Below are positions 1 through 13,275 of a stretch of 64,000 bases of DNA, piece after piece. Origin of the DNA: Acanthosepion esculentum (taxonomy: Eukaryota; Mollusca; Cephalopoda; Sepiida; Sepiidae); contig OZ038517.1 in assembly GCA_964036315.1 (NCBI GenBank), positions 13,552,372 to 13,616,371 of the forward strand. Reading direction: 5' to 3'. Each line of letters begins with the position of its first letter. Position 1 is the first letter of the stretch. A model generated the notes under the pieces. That model was not told where the DNA came from. It saw nothing but the letters and a program-made list of their open reading frames with translations, and did not search any database. The translations under genes and the position numbers were made by a program.

Positions 1-3000
1 GGTTAGTACAAAGATGCCTTACAAAAGTTAAACAAAATATGAAGAAACAAGAAAAGTTTGTTAGAAAGAAAGAAAAGAGGACTGAACTGTTAGGTGATAT
101 TTGTCTTCCTGTATGGTAGTGAATGCTGGACAATCTTCTCAGAGACGAAGAAGAGACTTAAAGCAAGAGAAATGTGGTTTTACAGAAGGATACCATTGAC
201 CAAACATGTTAGCAACGATGAAGTTTCAGAGAAAAGGGAATCAAGCTGTATTGGGTTAGTACAAAGATGCCTTACAAAAGTTAAACAAAATATGAAGAAA
301 CAAGAAAAGTTTGTTAGAAAGAAAGAAAAGAGGACTGAACTGTTAGGTGATATTTGTCTTCCTGTATGGTAGTGAATGCTGGACAATCTTCTCAGAGACG
401 AAGAAGAGACTTAAAGCAAGAGAAATGTGGTTTTACAGAAGGATACCATTGACCAAACATGTTAGCAACGATGAAGTTTCAGAGAAAAGGGAATCAAGCT
501 GTATTGGGTTAGTACAAAGATGCCTTACAAAAGTTAAACAAAATATGAAGAAACAAGAAAAGTTTGTTAGAAAGAAAGAAAAGAGGACTGAACTGTTATG
601 TGATATTTGTCTTCCTGTATGGTAGTGAATGCTGGACAATCTTCTCAGAGACGAAGAAGAGACTTAAAGCAAGAGAAATGTGGTTTTACAGAAGGATACC
701 ATTGACCAAACATGTTAGCAATGATGAAGTTTCAGAGAAAAGGGAATCAAGCTGTATTGGGTTAGTACAAAGATGCCTTACAAAAGTTAAACAAAATATG
801 AAGAAACAAGAAAAGTTTGTTAGAAAGAAAGAAAAGAGGACTGAACTGTTAGGTGATATTTGTCTTCCTGTATGGTAGTGAATGCTGGACAATCTTCTCA
901 GAGACGAAGAAGAGACTTAAAGCAAGAGAAATGTGGTTTTACAGAAGGATACCATTGACCAAACATGTTAGCAATGATGAAGTTTCAGAGAAAATGGAAT
1001 CAAGCTGTATTGGGTTAGTACAAAGATGCCTTACAAAAGTTAAACAAAATATGAAGAAACAAGAAAAGTTTGTTAGAAAGAAAGAAAAGAGGACTGAACT
1101 GTTAGGTGATATTTGTCTTCCTGTATGGTAGTGAATGCTGGACAATCTTCTCAGAGACGAAGAAGAGACTTAAAGCAAGAGAAATGTGGTTTTACAGAAG
1201 GATACCATTGACCAAACATGTTAGCAATGATGAAGTTTCAGAGAAAAGGGAATCAAGCTGTATTGGGTTAGTACAAAGATGCCTTACAAAAGTTAAACAA
1301 AATATGAAGAAACAAGAAAAGTTTGTTAGAAAGAAAGAAAAGAGGACTGAACTGTTAGGTGATATTTGTCTTCCTGTATGGTAGTGAATGCTGGACAATC
1401 TTCTCAGAGACGAAGAAGAGACTTAAAGCAAGAGAAATGTGGTTTTACAGAAGGATACCATTGACCAAACATGTTAGCAATGATGAAGTTTCAGAGAAAA
1501 TGGAATCAAGCTGTATTGGGTTAGTACAAAGATGCCTTACAAAAGTTAAACAAAATATGAAGAAACAAGAAAAGTTTGTTAGAAAGAAAGAAAAGAGGAC
1601 TGAACTGTTAGGTGATATTTGTCTTCCTGTATGGTAGTGAATGCTGGACAATCTTCTCAGAGACGAAGAAGAGACTTAAAGCAAGAGAAATGTGGTTTTA
1701 CAGAAGGATACCATTGACCAAACATGTTAGCAACGATGAAGTTTCAGAGAAAATGGAATCAAGCTGTATTGGGTTAGTACAAAGATGCCTTACAAAAGTT
1801 AAACAAAATATGAAGAAAGAAGAAAAGTTTGTTAGAAAGAAAGAAAAGAGGACTGAACTGTTAGGTGATATTTGTCTTCCTGTATGGTAGTGAATGCTGG
1901 ACAATCTTCTCAGAGACGAAGAAGAGACTTAAAGCAAGAGAAATGTGGTTTTACAGAAGGATACCATTGACCAAACATGTTAGCAATGATGAAGTTTCAG
2001 AGAAAAGGGAATCAAGCTGTATTGGGTTAGTACAAAGATGCCTTACAAAAGTTAAACAAAATATGAAGAAACAAGAAAAGTTTGTTAGAAAGAAAGAAAA
2101 GAGGACTGAACTGTTAGGTGATATTTGTCTTCCTGTATGGTAGTGAATGCTGGACAATCTTCTCAGAGACGAAGAAGAGACTTAAAGCAAGAGAAATGTG
2201 GTTTTACAGAAGGATACCATTGACCAAACATGTTAGCAACGATGAAGTTTCAGAGAAAATGGAATCAAGCTGTATTGGGTTAGTACAAAGATGCCTTACA
2301 AAAGTTAAACAAAATATGAAGAAACAAGAAAAGTTTGTTAGAAAGAAAGAAAAGAGGACTGAACTGTTAGGTGATATTTGTCTTCCTGTATGGTAGTGAA
2401 TGCTGGACAATCTTCTCAGAGACGAAGAAGAGACTTAAAGCAAGAGAAATGTGGTTTTACAGAAGGATACCATTGACCAAACATGTTAGCAATGATGAAG
2501 TTTCAGAGAAAATGGAATCAAGCTGTATTGGGTTAGTACAAAGATGCCTTACAAAAGTTAAACAAAATATGAAGAAACAAGAAAAGTTTGTTAGAAAGAA
2601 AGAAAAGAGGACTGAACTGTTAGGTGATATTTGTCTTCCTGTATGGTAGTGAATGCTGGACAATCTTCTCAGAGACGAAGAAGAGACTTAAAGCAAGAGA
2701 AATGTGGTTTTACAGAAGGATACCATTGACCAAACATGTTAGCAACGATGAAGTTTCAGAGAAAATGGAATCAAGCTGTATTGGGTTAGTACAAAGATGC
2801 CTTACAAAAGTTAAACAAAATATGAAGAAACAAGAAAAGTTTGTTAGAAAGAAAGAAAAGAGGACTGAACTGTTAGGTGATATTTGTCTTCCTGTATGGT
2901 AGTGAATGCTGGACAATCTTCTCAGAGACGAAGAAGAGACTTAAAGCAAGAGAAATGTGGTTTTACAGAAGGATACCATTGACCAAACATGTTAGCAATG

Positions 3001-6000
3001 ATGAAGTTTCAGAGAAAATGGAATCAAGCTGTATTGGGTTAGTACAAAGATGCCTTACAAAAGTTAAACAAAATATGAAGAAACAAGAAAAGTTTGTTAG
3101 AAAGAAAGAAAAGAGGACTGAACTGTTAGGTGATATTTGTCTTCCTGTATGGTAGTGAATGCTGGACAATCTTCTCAGAGACGAAGAAGAGACTTAAAGC
3201 AAGAGAAATGTGGTTTTACAGAAGGATACCATTGACCAAACATGTTAGCAACGATGAAGTTTCAGAGAAAATGGAATCAAGCTGTATTGGGTTAGTACAA
3301 AGATGCCTTACAAAAGTTAAACAAAATATGAAGAAACAAGAAAAGTTTGTTAGAAAGAAAGAAAAGAGGACTGAACTGTTAGGTGATATTTGTCTTCCTG
3401 TATGGTAGTGAATGCTGGACAATCTTCTCAGAGACGAAGAAGAGACTTAAAGCAAGAGAAATGTGGTTTTACAGAAGGATACCATTGACCAAACATGTTA
3501 GCAACGATGAAGTTTCAGAGAAAATGGAATCAAGCTGTATTGGGTTAGTACAAAGATGCCTTACAAAAGTTAAACAAAATATGAAGAAAGAAGAAAAGTT
3601 TGTTAGAAAGAAAGAAAAGAGGACTGAACTGTTAGGTGATATTTGTCTTCCTGTATGGTAGTGAATGCTGGACAATCTTCTCAGAGACGAAGAAGAGACT
3701 TAAAGCAAGAGAAATGTGGTTTTACAGAAGGATACCATTGACCAAACATGTTAGCAATGATGAAGTTTCAGAGAAAAGGGAATCAAGCTGTATTGGGTTA
3801 GTACAAAGATGCCTTACAAAAGTTAAACAAAATATGAAGAAACAAGAAAAGTTTGTTAGAAAGAAAGAAAAGAGGACTGAACTGTTAGGTGATATTTGTC
3901 TTCCTGTATGGTAGTGAATGCTGGACAATCTTCTCAGAGACGAAGAAGAGACTTAAAGCAAGAGAAATGTGGTTTTACAGAAGGATACCATTGACCAAAC
4001 ATGTTAGCAATGATGAAGTTTCAGAGAAAATGGAATCAAGCTGTATTGGGTTAGTACAAAGATGCCTTACAAAAGTTAAACAAAATATGAAGAAACAAGA
4101 AAAGTTTGTTAGAAAGAAAGAAAAGAGGACTGAACTGTTAGGTGATATTTGTCTTCCTGTATGGTAGTGAATGCTGGACAATCTTCTCAGAGACGAAGAA
4201 GAGACTTAAAGCAAGAGAAATGTGGTTTTACAGAAGGATACCATTGACCAAACATGTTAGCAATGATGAAGTTTCAGAGAAAAGGGAATCAAGCTGTATT
4301 GGGTTAGTACAAAGATGCCTTACAAAAGTTAAACAAAATATGAAGAAACAAGAAAAGTTTGTTAGAAAGAAAGAAAAGAGGACTGAACTGTTAGGTGATA
4401 TTTGTCTTCCTGTATGGTAGTGAATGCTGGACAATCTTCTCAGAGACGAAGAAGAGACTTAAAGCAAGAGAAATGTGGTTTTACAGAAGGATACCATTGA
4501 CCAAACATGTTAGCAATGATGAAGTTTCAGAGAAAATGGAATCAAGCTGTATTGGGTTAGTACAAAGATGCCTTACAAAAGTTAAACAAAATATGAAGAA
4601 ACAAGAAAAGTTTGTTAGAAAGAAAGAAAAGAGGACTGAACTGTTAGGTGATATTTGTCTTCCTGTATGGTAGTGAATGCTGGACAATCTTCTCAGAGAC
4701 GAAGAAGAGACTTAAAGCAAGAGAAATGTGGTTTTACAGAAGGATACCATTGACCAAACATGTTAGCAACGATGAAGTTTCAGAGAAAATGGAATCAAGC
4801 TGTATTGGGTTAGTACAAAGATGCCTTACAAAAGTTAAACAAAATATGAAGAAACAAGAAAAGTTTGTTAGAAAGAAAGAAAAGAGGACTGAACTGTTAG
4901 GTGATATTTGTCTTCCTGTATGGTAGTGAATGCTGGACAATCTTCTCAGAGACGAAGAAGAGACTTAAAGCAAGAGAAATGTGGTTTTACAGAAGGATAC
5001 CATTGACCAAACATGTTAGCAACGATGAAGTTTCAGAGAAAATGGAATCAAGCTGTATTGGGTTAGTACAAAGATGCCTTACAAAAGTTAAACAAAATAT
5101 GAAGAAAGAAGAAAAGTTTGTTAGAAAGAAAGAAAAGAGGACTGAACTGTTAGGTGATATTTGTCTTCCTGTATGGTAGTGAATGCTGGACAATCTTCTC
5201 AGAGACGAAGAAGAGACTTAAAGCAAGAGAAATGTGGTTTTACAGAAGGATACCATTGACCAAACATGTTAGCAACGATGAAGTTTCAGAGAAAATGGAA
5301 TCAAGCTGTATTGGGTTAGTACAAAGATGCCTTACAAAAGTTAAACAAAATATGAAGAAACAAGAAAAGTTTGTTAGAAAGAAAGAAAAGAGGACTGAAC
5401 TGTTAGGTGATATTTGTCTTCCTGTATGGTAGTGAATGCTGGACAATCTTCTCAGAGACGAAGAAGAGACTTAAAGCAAGAGAAATGTGGTTTTACAGAA
5501 GGATACCATTGACCAAACATGTTAGCAATGATGAAGTTTCAGAGAAAAGGGAATCAAGCTGTATTGGGTTAGTACAAAGATGCCTTACAAAAGTTAAACA
5601 AAATATGAAGAAAGAAGAAAAGTTTGTTAGAAAGAAAGAAAAGAGGACTGAACTGTTAGGTGATATTTGTCTTCCTGTATGGTAGTGAATGCTGGACAAT
5701 CTTCTCAGAGACGAAGAAGAGACTTAAAGCAAGAGAAATGTGGTTTTACAGAAGGATACCATTGACCAAACATGTTAGCAATGATGAAGTTTCAGAGAAA
5801 ATGGAATCAAGCTGTATTGGGTTAGTACAAAGATGCCTTACAAAAGTTAAACAAAATATGAAGAAACAAGAAAAGTTTGTTAGAAAGAAAGAAAAGAGGA
5901 CTGAACTGTTAGGTGATATTTGTCTTCCTGTATGGTAGTGAATGCTGGACAATCTTCTCAGAGACGAAGAAGAGACTTAAAGCAAGAGAAATGTGGTTTT

Positions 6001-9000
6001 ACAGAAGGATACCATTGACCAAACATGTTAGCAACGATGAAGTTTCAGAGAAAATGGAATCAAGCTGTATTGGGTTAGTACAAAGATGCCTTACAAAAGT
6101 TAAACAAAATATGAAGAAAGAAGAAAAGTTTGTTAGAAAGAAAGAAAAGAGGACTGAACTGTTAGGTGATATTTGTCTTCCTGTATGGTAGTGAATGCTG
6201 GACAATCTTCTCAGAGACGAAGAAGAGACTTAAAGCAAGAGAAATGTGGTTTTACAGAAGGATACCATTGACCAAACATGTTAGCAACGATGAAGTTTCA
6301 GAGAAAATGGAATCAAGCTGTATTGGGTTAGTACAAAGATGCCTTACAAAAGTTAAACAAAATATGAAGAAACAAGAAAAGTTTGTTAGAAAGAAAGAAA
6401 AGAGGACTGAACTGTTAGGTGATATTTGTCTTCCTGTATGGTAGTGAATGCTGGACAATCTTCTCAGAGACGAAGAAGAGACTTAAAGCAAGAGAAATGT
6501 GGTTTTACAGAAGGATACCATTGACCAAACATGTTAGCAATGATGAAGTTTCAGAGAAAAGGGAATCAAGCTGTATTGGGTTAGTACAAAGATGCCTTAC
6601 AAAAGTTAAACAAAATATGAAGAAACAAGAAAAGTTTGTTAGAAAGAAAGAAAAGAGGACTGAACTGTTAGGTGATATTTGTCTTCCTGTATGGTAGTGA
6701 ATGCTGGACAATCTTCTCAGAGACGAAGAAGAGACTTAAAGCAAGAGAAATGTGGTTTTACAGAAGGATACCATTGACCAAACATGTTAGCAATGATGAA
6801 GTTTCAGAGAAAATGGAATCAAGCTGTATTGGGTTAGTACAAAGATGCCTTACAAAAGTTAAACAAAATATGAAGAAAGAAGAAAAGTTTGTTAGAAAGA
6901 AAGAAAAGAGGACTGAACTGTTAGGTGATATTTGTCTTCCTGTATGGTAGTGAATGCTGGACAATCTTCTCAGAGACGAAGAAGAGACTTAAAGCAAGAG
7001 AAATGTGGTTTTACAGAAGGATACCATTGACCAAACATGTTAGCAACGATGAAGTTTCAGAGAAAATGGAATCAAGCTGTATTGGGTTAGTACAAAGATG
7101 CCTTACAAAAGTTAAACAAAATATGAAGAAACAAGAAAAGTTTGTTAGAAAGAAAGAAAAGAGGACTGAACTGTTAGGTGATATTTGTCTTCCTGTATGG
7201 TAGTGAATGCTGGACAATCTTCTCAGAGACGAAGAAGAGACTTAAAGCAAGAGAAATGTGGTTTTACAGAAGGATACCATTGACCAAACATGTTAGCAAT
7301 GATGAAGTTTCAGAGAAAAGGGAATCAAGCTGTATTGGGTTAGTACAAAGATGCCTTACAAAAGTTAAACAAAATATGAAGAAACAAGAAAAGTTTGTTA
7401 GAAAGAAAGAAAAGAGGACTGAACTGTTAGGTGATATTTGTCTTCCTGTATGGTAGTGAATGCTAGACAATCTTCTCAGAGACGAAGAAGAGACTTAAAG
7501 CAAGAGAAATGTGGTTTTACAGAAGGATACCATTGACCAAACATGTTAGCAACGATGAAGTTTCAGAGAAAATGGAATCAAGCTGTATTGGGTTAGTACA
7601 AAGATGCCTTACAAAAGTTAAACAAAATATGAAGAAAGAAGAAAAGTTTGTTAGAAAGAAAGAAAAGAGGACTGAACTGTTAGGTGATATTTGTCTTCCT
7701 GTATGGTAGTGAATGCTGGACAATCTTCTCAGAGACGAAGAAGAGACTTAAAGCAAGAGAAATGTGGTTTTACAGAAGGATACCATTGACCAAACATGTT
7801 AGCAACGATGAAGTTTCAGAGAAAATGGAATCAAGCTGTATTGGGTTAGTACAAAGATGCCTTACAAAAGTTAAACAAAATATGAAGAAACAAGAAAAGT
7901 TTGTTAGAAAGAAAGAAAAGAGGACTGAACTGTTAGGTGATATTTGTCTTCCTGTATGGTAGTGAATGCTGGACAATCTTCTCAGAGACGAAGAAGAGAC
8001 TTAAAGCAAGAGAAATGTGGTTTTACAGAAGGATACCATTGACCAAACATGTTAGCAATGATGAAGTTTCAGAGAAAAGGGAATCAAGCTGTATTGGGTT
8101 AGTACAAAGATGCCTTACAAAAGTTAAACAAAATATGAAGAAACAAGAAAAGTTTGTTAGAAAGAAAGAAAAGAGGACTGAACTGTTAGGTGATATTTGT
8201 CTTCCTGTATGGTAGTGAATGCTAGACAATCTTCTCAGAGACGAAGAAGAGACTTAAAGCAAGAGAAATGTGGTTTTACAGAAGGATACCATTGACCAAA
8301 CATGTTAGCAACGATGAAGTTTCAGAGAAAATGGAATCAAGCTGTATTGGGTTAGTACAAAGATGCCTTACAAAAGTTAAACAAAATATGAAGAAAGAAG
8401 AAAAGTTTGTTAGAAAGAAAGAAAAGAGGACTGAACTGTTAGGTGATATTTGTCTTCCTGTATGGTAGTGAATGCTGGACAATCTTCTCAGAGACGAAGA
8501 AGAGACTTAAAGCAAGAGAAATGTGGTTTTACAGAAGGATACCATTGACCAAACATGTTAGCAATGATGAAGTTTCAGAGAAAAGGGAATCAAGCTGTAT
8601 TGGGTTAGTACAAAGATGCCTTACAAAAGTTAAACAAAATATGAAGAAAGAAGAAAAGTTTGTTAGAAAGAAAGAAAAGAGGACTGAACTGTTAGGTGAT
8701 ATTTGTCTTCCTGTATGGTAGTGAATGCTGGACAATCTTCTCAGAGACGAAGAAGAGACTTAAAGCAAGAGAAATGTGGTTTTACAGAAGGATACCATTG
8801 ACCAAACATGTTAGCAACGATGAAGTTTCAGAGAAAATGGAATCAAGCTGTATTGGGTTAGTACAAAGATGCCTTACAAAAGTTAAACAAAATATGAAGA
8901 AACAAGAAAAGTTTGTTAGAAAGAAAGAAAAGAGGACTGAACTGTTAGGTGATATTTGTCTTCCTGTATGGTAGTGAATGCTGGACAATCTTCTCAGAGA

Positions 9001-11116
9001 CGAAGAAGAGACTTAAAGCAAGAGAAATGTGGTTTTACAGAAGGATACCATTGACCAAACATGTTAGCAACGATGAAGTTTCAGAGAAAATGGAATCAAG
9101 CTGTATTGGGTTAGTACAAAGATGCCTTACAAAAGTTAAACAAAATATGAAGAAAGAAGAAAAGTTTGTTAGAAAGAAAGAAAAGAGGACTGAACTGTTA
9201 GGTGATATTTGTCTTCCTGTATGGTAGTGAATGCTGGACAATCTTCTCAGAGACGAAGAAGAGACTTAAAGCAAGAGAAATGTGGTTTTACAGAAGGATA
9301 CCATTGACCAAACATGTTAGCAACGATGAAGTTTCAGAGAAAATGGAATCAAGCTGTATTGGGTTAGTACAAAGATGCCTTACAAAAGTTAAACAAAATA
9401 TGAAGAAACAAGAAAAGTTTGTTAGAAAGAAAGAAAAGAGGACTGAACTGTTAGGTGATATTTGTCTTCCTGTATGGTAGTGAATGCTGGACAATCTTCT
9501 CAGAGACGAAGAAGAGACTTAAAGCAAGAGAAATGTGGTTTTACAGAAGGATACCATTGACCAAACATGTTAGCAATGATGAAGTTTCAGAGAAAAGGGA
9601 ATCAAGCTGTATTGGGTTAGTACAAAGATGCCTTACAAAAGTTAAACAAAATATGAAGAAACAAGAAAAGTTTGTTAGAAAGAAAGAAAAGAGGACTGAA
9701 CTGTTAGGTGATATTTGTCTTCCTGTATGGTAGTGAATGCTAGACAATCTTCTCAGAGATGAAGAAGAGACTTAAAGCAAGAGAAATGTGGTTTTACAGA
9801 AGGATACCATTGACCAAACATGTTAGCAACGATGAAGTTTCAGAGAAAATGGAATCAAGCTGTATTGGGTTAGTACAAAGATGCCTTACAAAAGTTAAAC
9901 AAAATATGAAGAAAGAAGAAAAGTTTGTTAGAAAGAAAGAAAAGAGGACTGAACTGTTAGGTGATATTTGTCTTCCTGTATGGTAGTGAATGCTGGACAA
10001 TCTTCTCAGAGACGAAGAAGAGACTTAAAGCAAGAGAAATGTGGTTTTACAGAAGGATACCATTGACCAAACATGTTAGCAATGATGAAGTTTCAGAGAA
10101 AAGGGAATCAAGCTGTATTGGGTTAGTACAAAGATGCCTTACAAAAGTTAAACAAAATATGAAGAAAGAAGAAAAGTTTGTTAGAAAGAAAGAAAAGAGG
10201 ACTGAACTGTTAGGTGATATTTGTCTTCCTGTATGGTAGTGAATGCTGGACAATCTTCTCAGAGACGAAGAAGAGACTTAAAGCAAGAGAAATGTGGTTT
10301 TACAGAAGGATACCATTGACCAAACATGTTAGCAACGATGAAGTTTCAGAGAAAATGGAATCAAGCTGTATTGGGTTAGTACAAAGATGCCTTACAAAAG
10401 TTAAACAAAATATGAAGAAACAAGAAAAGTTTGTTAGAAAGAAAGAAAAGAGGACTGAACTGTTAGGTGATATTTGTCTTCCTGTATGGTAGTGAATGCT
10501 GGACAATCTTCTCAGAGACGAAGAAGAGACTTAAAGCAAGAGAAATGTGGTTTTACAGAAGGATACCATTGACCAAACATGTTAGCAATGATGAAGTTTC
10601 AGAGAAAATGGAATCAAGCTGTATTGGGTTAGTACAAAGATGCCTTACAAAAGTTAAACAAAATATGAAGAAACAAGAAAAGTTTGTTAGAAAGAAAGAA
10701 AAGAGGACTGAACTGTTATGTGATATTTGTCTTCCTGTATGGTAGTGAATGCTGGACAATCTTCTCAGAGACGAAGAAGAGACTTAAAGCAAGAGAAATG
10801 TGGTTTTACAGAAGGATACCATTGACCAAACATGTTAGCAATGATGAAGTTTCAGAGAAAATGGAATCAAGCTGTATTGGGTTAGTACAAAGATGCCTTA
10901 CAAAAGTTAAACAAAATATGAAGAAAGAAGAAAAGTTTGTTAGAAAGAAAGAAAAGAGTACTGAACTGTTAGGTGATATTTGTCTTCCTGTATGGTAGTG
11001 AATGCTGGACAATCTTCTCAGAGACGAAGAAGAGACTTAAAGCAAGAGAAATGTGGTTTTACAGAAGGATACCATTGACCAAACATGATGAAGTTTTAGA
11101 GAAAACAGAATCAAAA
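1..11116 (+). repeat. 253-bp satellite array derived from a LINE 3' end
   Basis: About 44 head-to-tail copies of one monomer fill the region and continue past the left edge. The same landmark recurs at 94, 347, 853 and onward to 10973, always a multiple of 253 bp apart, so 43 intervals show no net indel. One half of the monomer reads as a LINE C-terminal peptide (YGSECWTI, then a REMWFYRR motif). The other half is A-rich and unrelated to that peptide. Since 253 is not a multiple of three, the frame breaks at each junction and every copy ends in the same stop after LPVW. I therefore read the 92-codon frames as remnants, not genes. A few sites vary between copies (agg/atg, caa/gaa, aac/aat, tgg/tag). 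Confidence 0.95.
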
Positions 11117-11378
11117 AGGTATCTTATACTTAATATCAGGAAGAGACAGTTGATATTTTTAGGTCTGATAATAAGAAAAGAGGGCTTGGAAAATGTGATA
11201 CTCACAGGACAGATTGAAGGCAAGTGGGACAAAGAAAAGCAATGTATAACATACTTAGTGAGCTTGAGTAAATGGATGGCGGAACAGAGTTTGGGAGAAA
11301 TAGCTAAAAGACTAAATTTATTAAGTTCTACAAAAGAGAATAACTGATGGAGATCCATGATTGCCTACATCCCGAAAG
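10990..11378 (+). pseudogene. LINE reverse-transcriptase C-terminal tail, relic at the satellite edge
   Basis: The last satellite-like copy continues into sequence absent from the array. It keeps YGSECWTI and FYRRIPLTKH, then proceeds as DEVLEKTES, LILNIRKRQLIFLG, GLENVILTGQIEGK and SLSKWMAEQ. This is the tail downstream of the RT domain in RTE/BovB-like LINEs, which have a comparable FGHLMRR...RGRQR region. The same tail occurs at 35.5-35.9 kb and 37.8-38.2 kb. The copy has lost 9 bp relative to the satellite just after ACCAAACATG. It carries no RT catalytic domain and is non-autonomous. I infer it represents the source or flanking element of the satellite. Confidence 0.8.
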
Positions 11379-12030
11379 TATGTATTTTCAAACACATTGA
11401 ATGGAAACTGTCCATTGAGGTTCTGTTTATTCACTTCTCCTTGTTGACTTTGATATAGTGTTTTCCTTTTTGATTTTACATCTGATCTTTGTTTAGTTTC
11501 AAGTTTTCTCTTTTCATCACACGATGGCTAAGTCTTTATCATGTTGACCATTCATATTTCTTAACTGGACGGTGAAATCACAAATTTAGGAAAGCGGATA
11601 CACTTGAGTTCATCCTACCTCTTTTACCAATTCTTCTTCAAGATAGTTTCCACGGCAAGTAGGATTATCGAAATCAGAACTATGTCTACCATTTTAACTT
11701 TAGTATGTATTTTCAAACGTATTGAATGGTGGAAACTGTCCAGTGAGGTTTGTGTTTTCCTTTTTCATTTTACATCTGATCTTCGTTTAGTTTCAGCTTT
11801 TGATTTTCATCACACGATGGCTAAGTCTTTACCATGTTGACCATTCACATTCTGATATTTCATAACTGGACGGTTAAATCCCAAATCTAGGAAAACAGAT
11901 TCACTTAAGTTTATCCTTGTATCTTCTTCTTTGACCAGTTCTTCTTCAAGATGTTTCATTTCTAGTTACCACAGCAAGTAGGTCTTTAGAGATGGGGTTA
12001 TTAAATCACAACTATGTGTACCTTTTTAAC
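11379..12030. repeat. Two-copy tandem duplication, ~322 bp unit
   Basis: The segment from 11379 (starting GTATGTATTTTCAAAC) recurs at about 11702 with the same order of landmarks: GAATGG..AAACTGTCCA, TTACATCTGATCTTCGTTTAG, CACACGATGGCTAAGTC and GTTGACCATTCA. The copies differ by scattered substitutions and small indels. No protein or known element is recognised. Confidence 0.75.
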
Positions 12031-12075
12031 TCTAGTTTTCTGGATTCAGAGTTGTCCTTCTACTCGAGAGCTAAG

Positions 12076-12076
<1 letters not shown>

Positions 12077-12112
<36 letters not shown>
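12077..12112. repeat. (CA)n microsatellite
   Basis: About 18 perfect CA units. They lie immediately before a degraded copy of the hammerhead-type element end at 12117-12245. The poly-Thr/His frame across it is an artefact of the repeat. Confidence 0.95.
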
Positions 12113-12113
<1 letters not shown>

Positions 12114-12116
12114 TGC

Positions 12117-12246
12117 GTTTAATCATGGAACAGACTGCCACATCTGGGTGTTGAGTTCAATGACCACTTTTATATTTACATATGCTCTATCCCTGATATT
12201 GAGCACTTTAGTTCATAAATATAGCATATCTTAAATATATAATTTT

Positions 12247-12280
<34 letters not shown>
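12117..12280 (+). repeat. Hammerhead-type element end, degraded, plus (TA)n
   Basis: The stretch contains GACTGCCACATCTGGGTGTTGA, CTCTATCCCTGATATTGAGCAC and ATAGCATATCTTAAAT, then about 16 TA units (12249-12280). The same order occurs at 12670-12849, 15811-15980 (reverse) and 62 kb, which defines a dispersed element ending in a (TA)n tract. The ribozyme core itself is not present here. Confidence 0.6.
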
Positions 12281-12281
<1 letters not shown>

Positions 12282-12589
12282 CTAGCTTACTTTTTACCAG
12301 ACTTTGAATTATGACACTCTGTGTCCTCAACATGTTTTGACTGACCTTTCAACCACCTGATGAATATTCATGAACGTTCTCAAATTTAAAAACCTTGATA
12401 AACCAATGACATCCTTGCTCTTGTATATAAACACATGCAACAAAATAAATCCTACGTTTGCCTTGATGAAGCCCCTTACATGATAAAACGCGTCAGCTCA
12501 GAATAGTTTTTCCTCTTATCTTTTTATTCATTTTGTTCCTTTACAGATACACTTTATCTGAAAATAATTTACATTTATTTATATAAACG

Positions 12590-12795
12590 GACATTGAAGT
12601 CAGTACACAGAGGCGACAGTCTGTTTCATGCTAAACTCAATTGTCAGACCTGATGATTGTGTTTCGCATGATACAGACTGTCACCTCTGGGCGTTGACTT
12701 CAATGTCCATTTTTATATTTACATACACTCTATCCCTGATATCGAGCACCTTAACCTGTAAATGTAGCATAGCTTAAATCTATAATTTTATCAAG

Positions 12796-12849
<54 letters not shown>
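12590..12849. repeat. Inverted pair of hammerhead-type element ends with (TA)n
   Basis: Two copies face each other across about 12647. The minus copy (12596-12650) has GAAACAGACTGTC but a damaged CTGACAA core. The plus copy (12652-12790) has an intact CTGATGA but GATA in place of GAAA. Both lead into the conserved tail (TTGACTTCAATGTCC, CTCTATCCCTGATATCGAGC), which ends in about 24 TA units at 12799-12849. Neither copy should cleave, by the known hammerhead core rules. Confidence 0.65.
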
Positions 12850-12851
<2 letters not shown>

Positions 12852-13275
12852 CATCGTCTCTTCCGTCGAATTCGACGTATGAGGGTCAAGCAGATCAGTT
12901 CCTAGAAACTGAGAGCCAGACGCCGGCACATGAGATTTGATTATAGTGGTGAAGGTTTCGTGCAGGGCCATCCACACTTTTTGGAGGGACGAATACAGGG
13001 ACCTGGTGCAACGAATGCCACAAGGTCCCCAAACGACCCTCCGCAGGTTTTGAATTCAGAGTTGTCCTTCTCCTAGACCAGTTGCCATCCAAGGCTATAG
13101 AACCCAGTCTGTCCTGCTATTTTACCCATAGATGGAGGGAAGAAGAAGAAGAGGATTCACACCTTTCCCAAGGATATTAGCACGTAAGTGAATGTAATGG
13201 ATTCGACTGGAATTTGAACTTGCCTCTCCGATTCCTCAATCCAAGCCGTTATCCTTTACTTCACCGTGCCTCCTA
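12850..13275 (-). repeat. tRNA-headed SINE, near full length
   Basis: On the minus strand the element starts near 13275 with a tRNA-like head (GGAGGCACGGTGAAGTAAAGG, then GCAAGTTCAAATTCCAG). A body follows with GGTTCTATAGCCTTGGATGG and GAATTCAAAACCTGCGG, and then a conserved tail CTTGACCCTCATACGTCGA near 12875. Related copies lie at 28015-28400, 42800-43055 and 45205-45430. The head carries recognisable A- and B-box positions, so pol III origin is likely. It ends next to a (TA)n tract. Confidence 0.75.

Noticed and set aside
94..10998. Repeated 92- and 68-codon frames on both strands as a gene family
   Set aside because: They are periodic products of the 253-bp satellite. Each ends at the same stop, the unit is not a multiple of three, and no start or splice context supports expression.
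12465..12510. TTGATGAAGCCCC...AAAACGCGTCAGC as a hammerhead
   Set aside because: The GAAA core is AAAA, CUGAUGA is UUGAUGA, and stem II does not pair.
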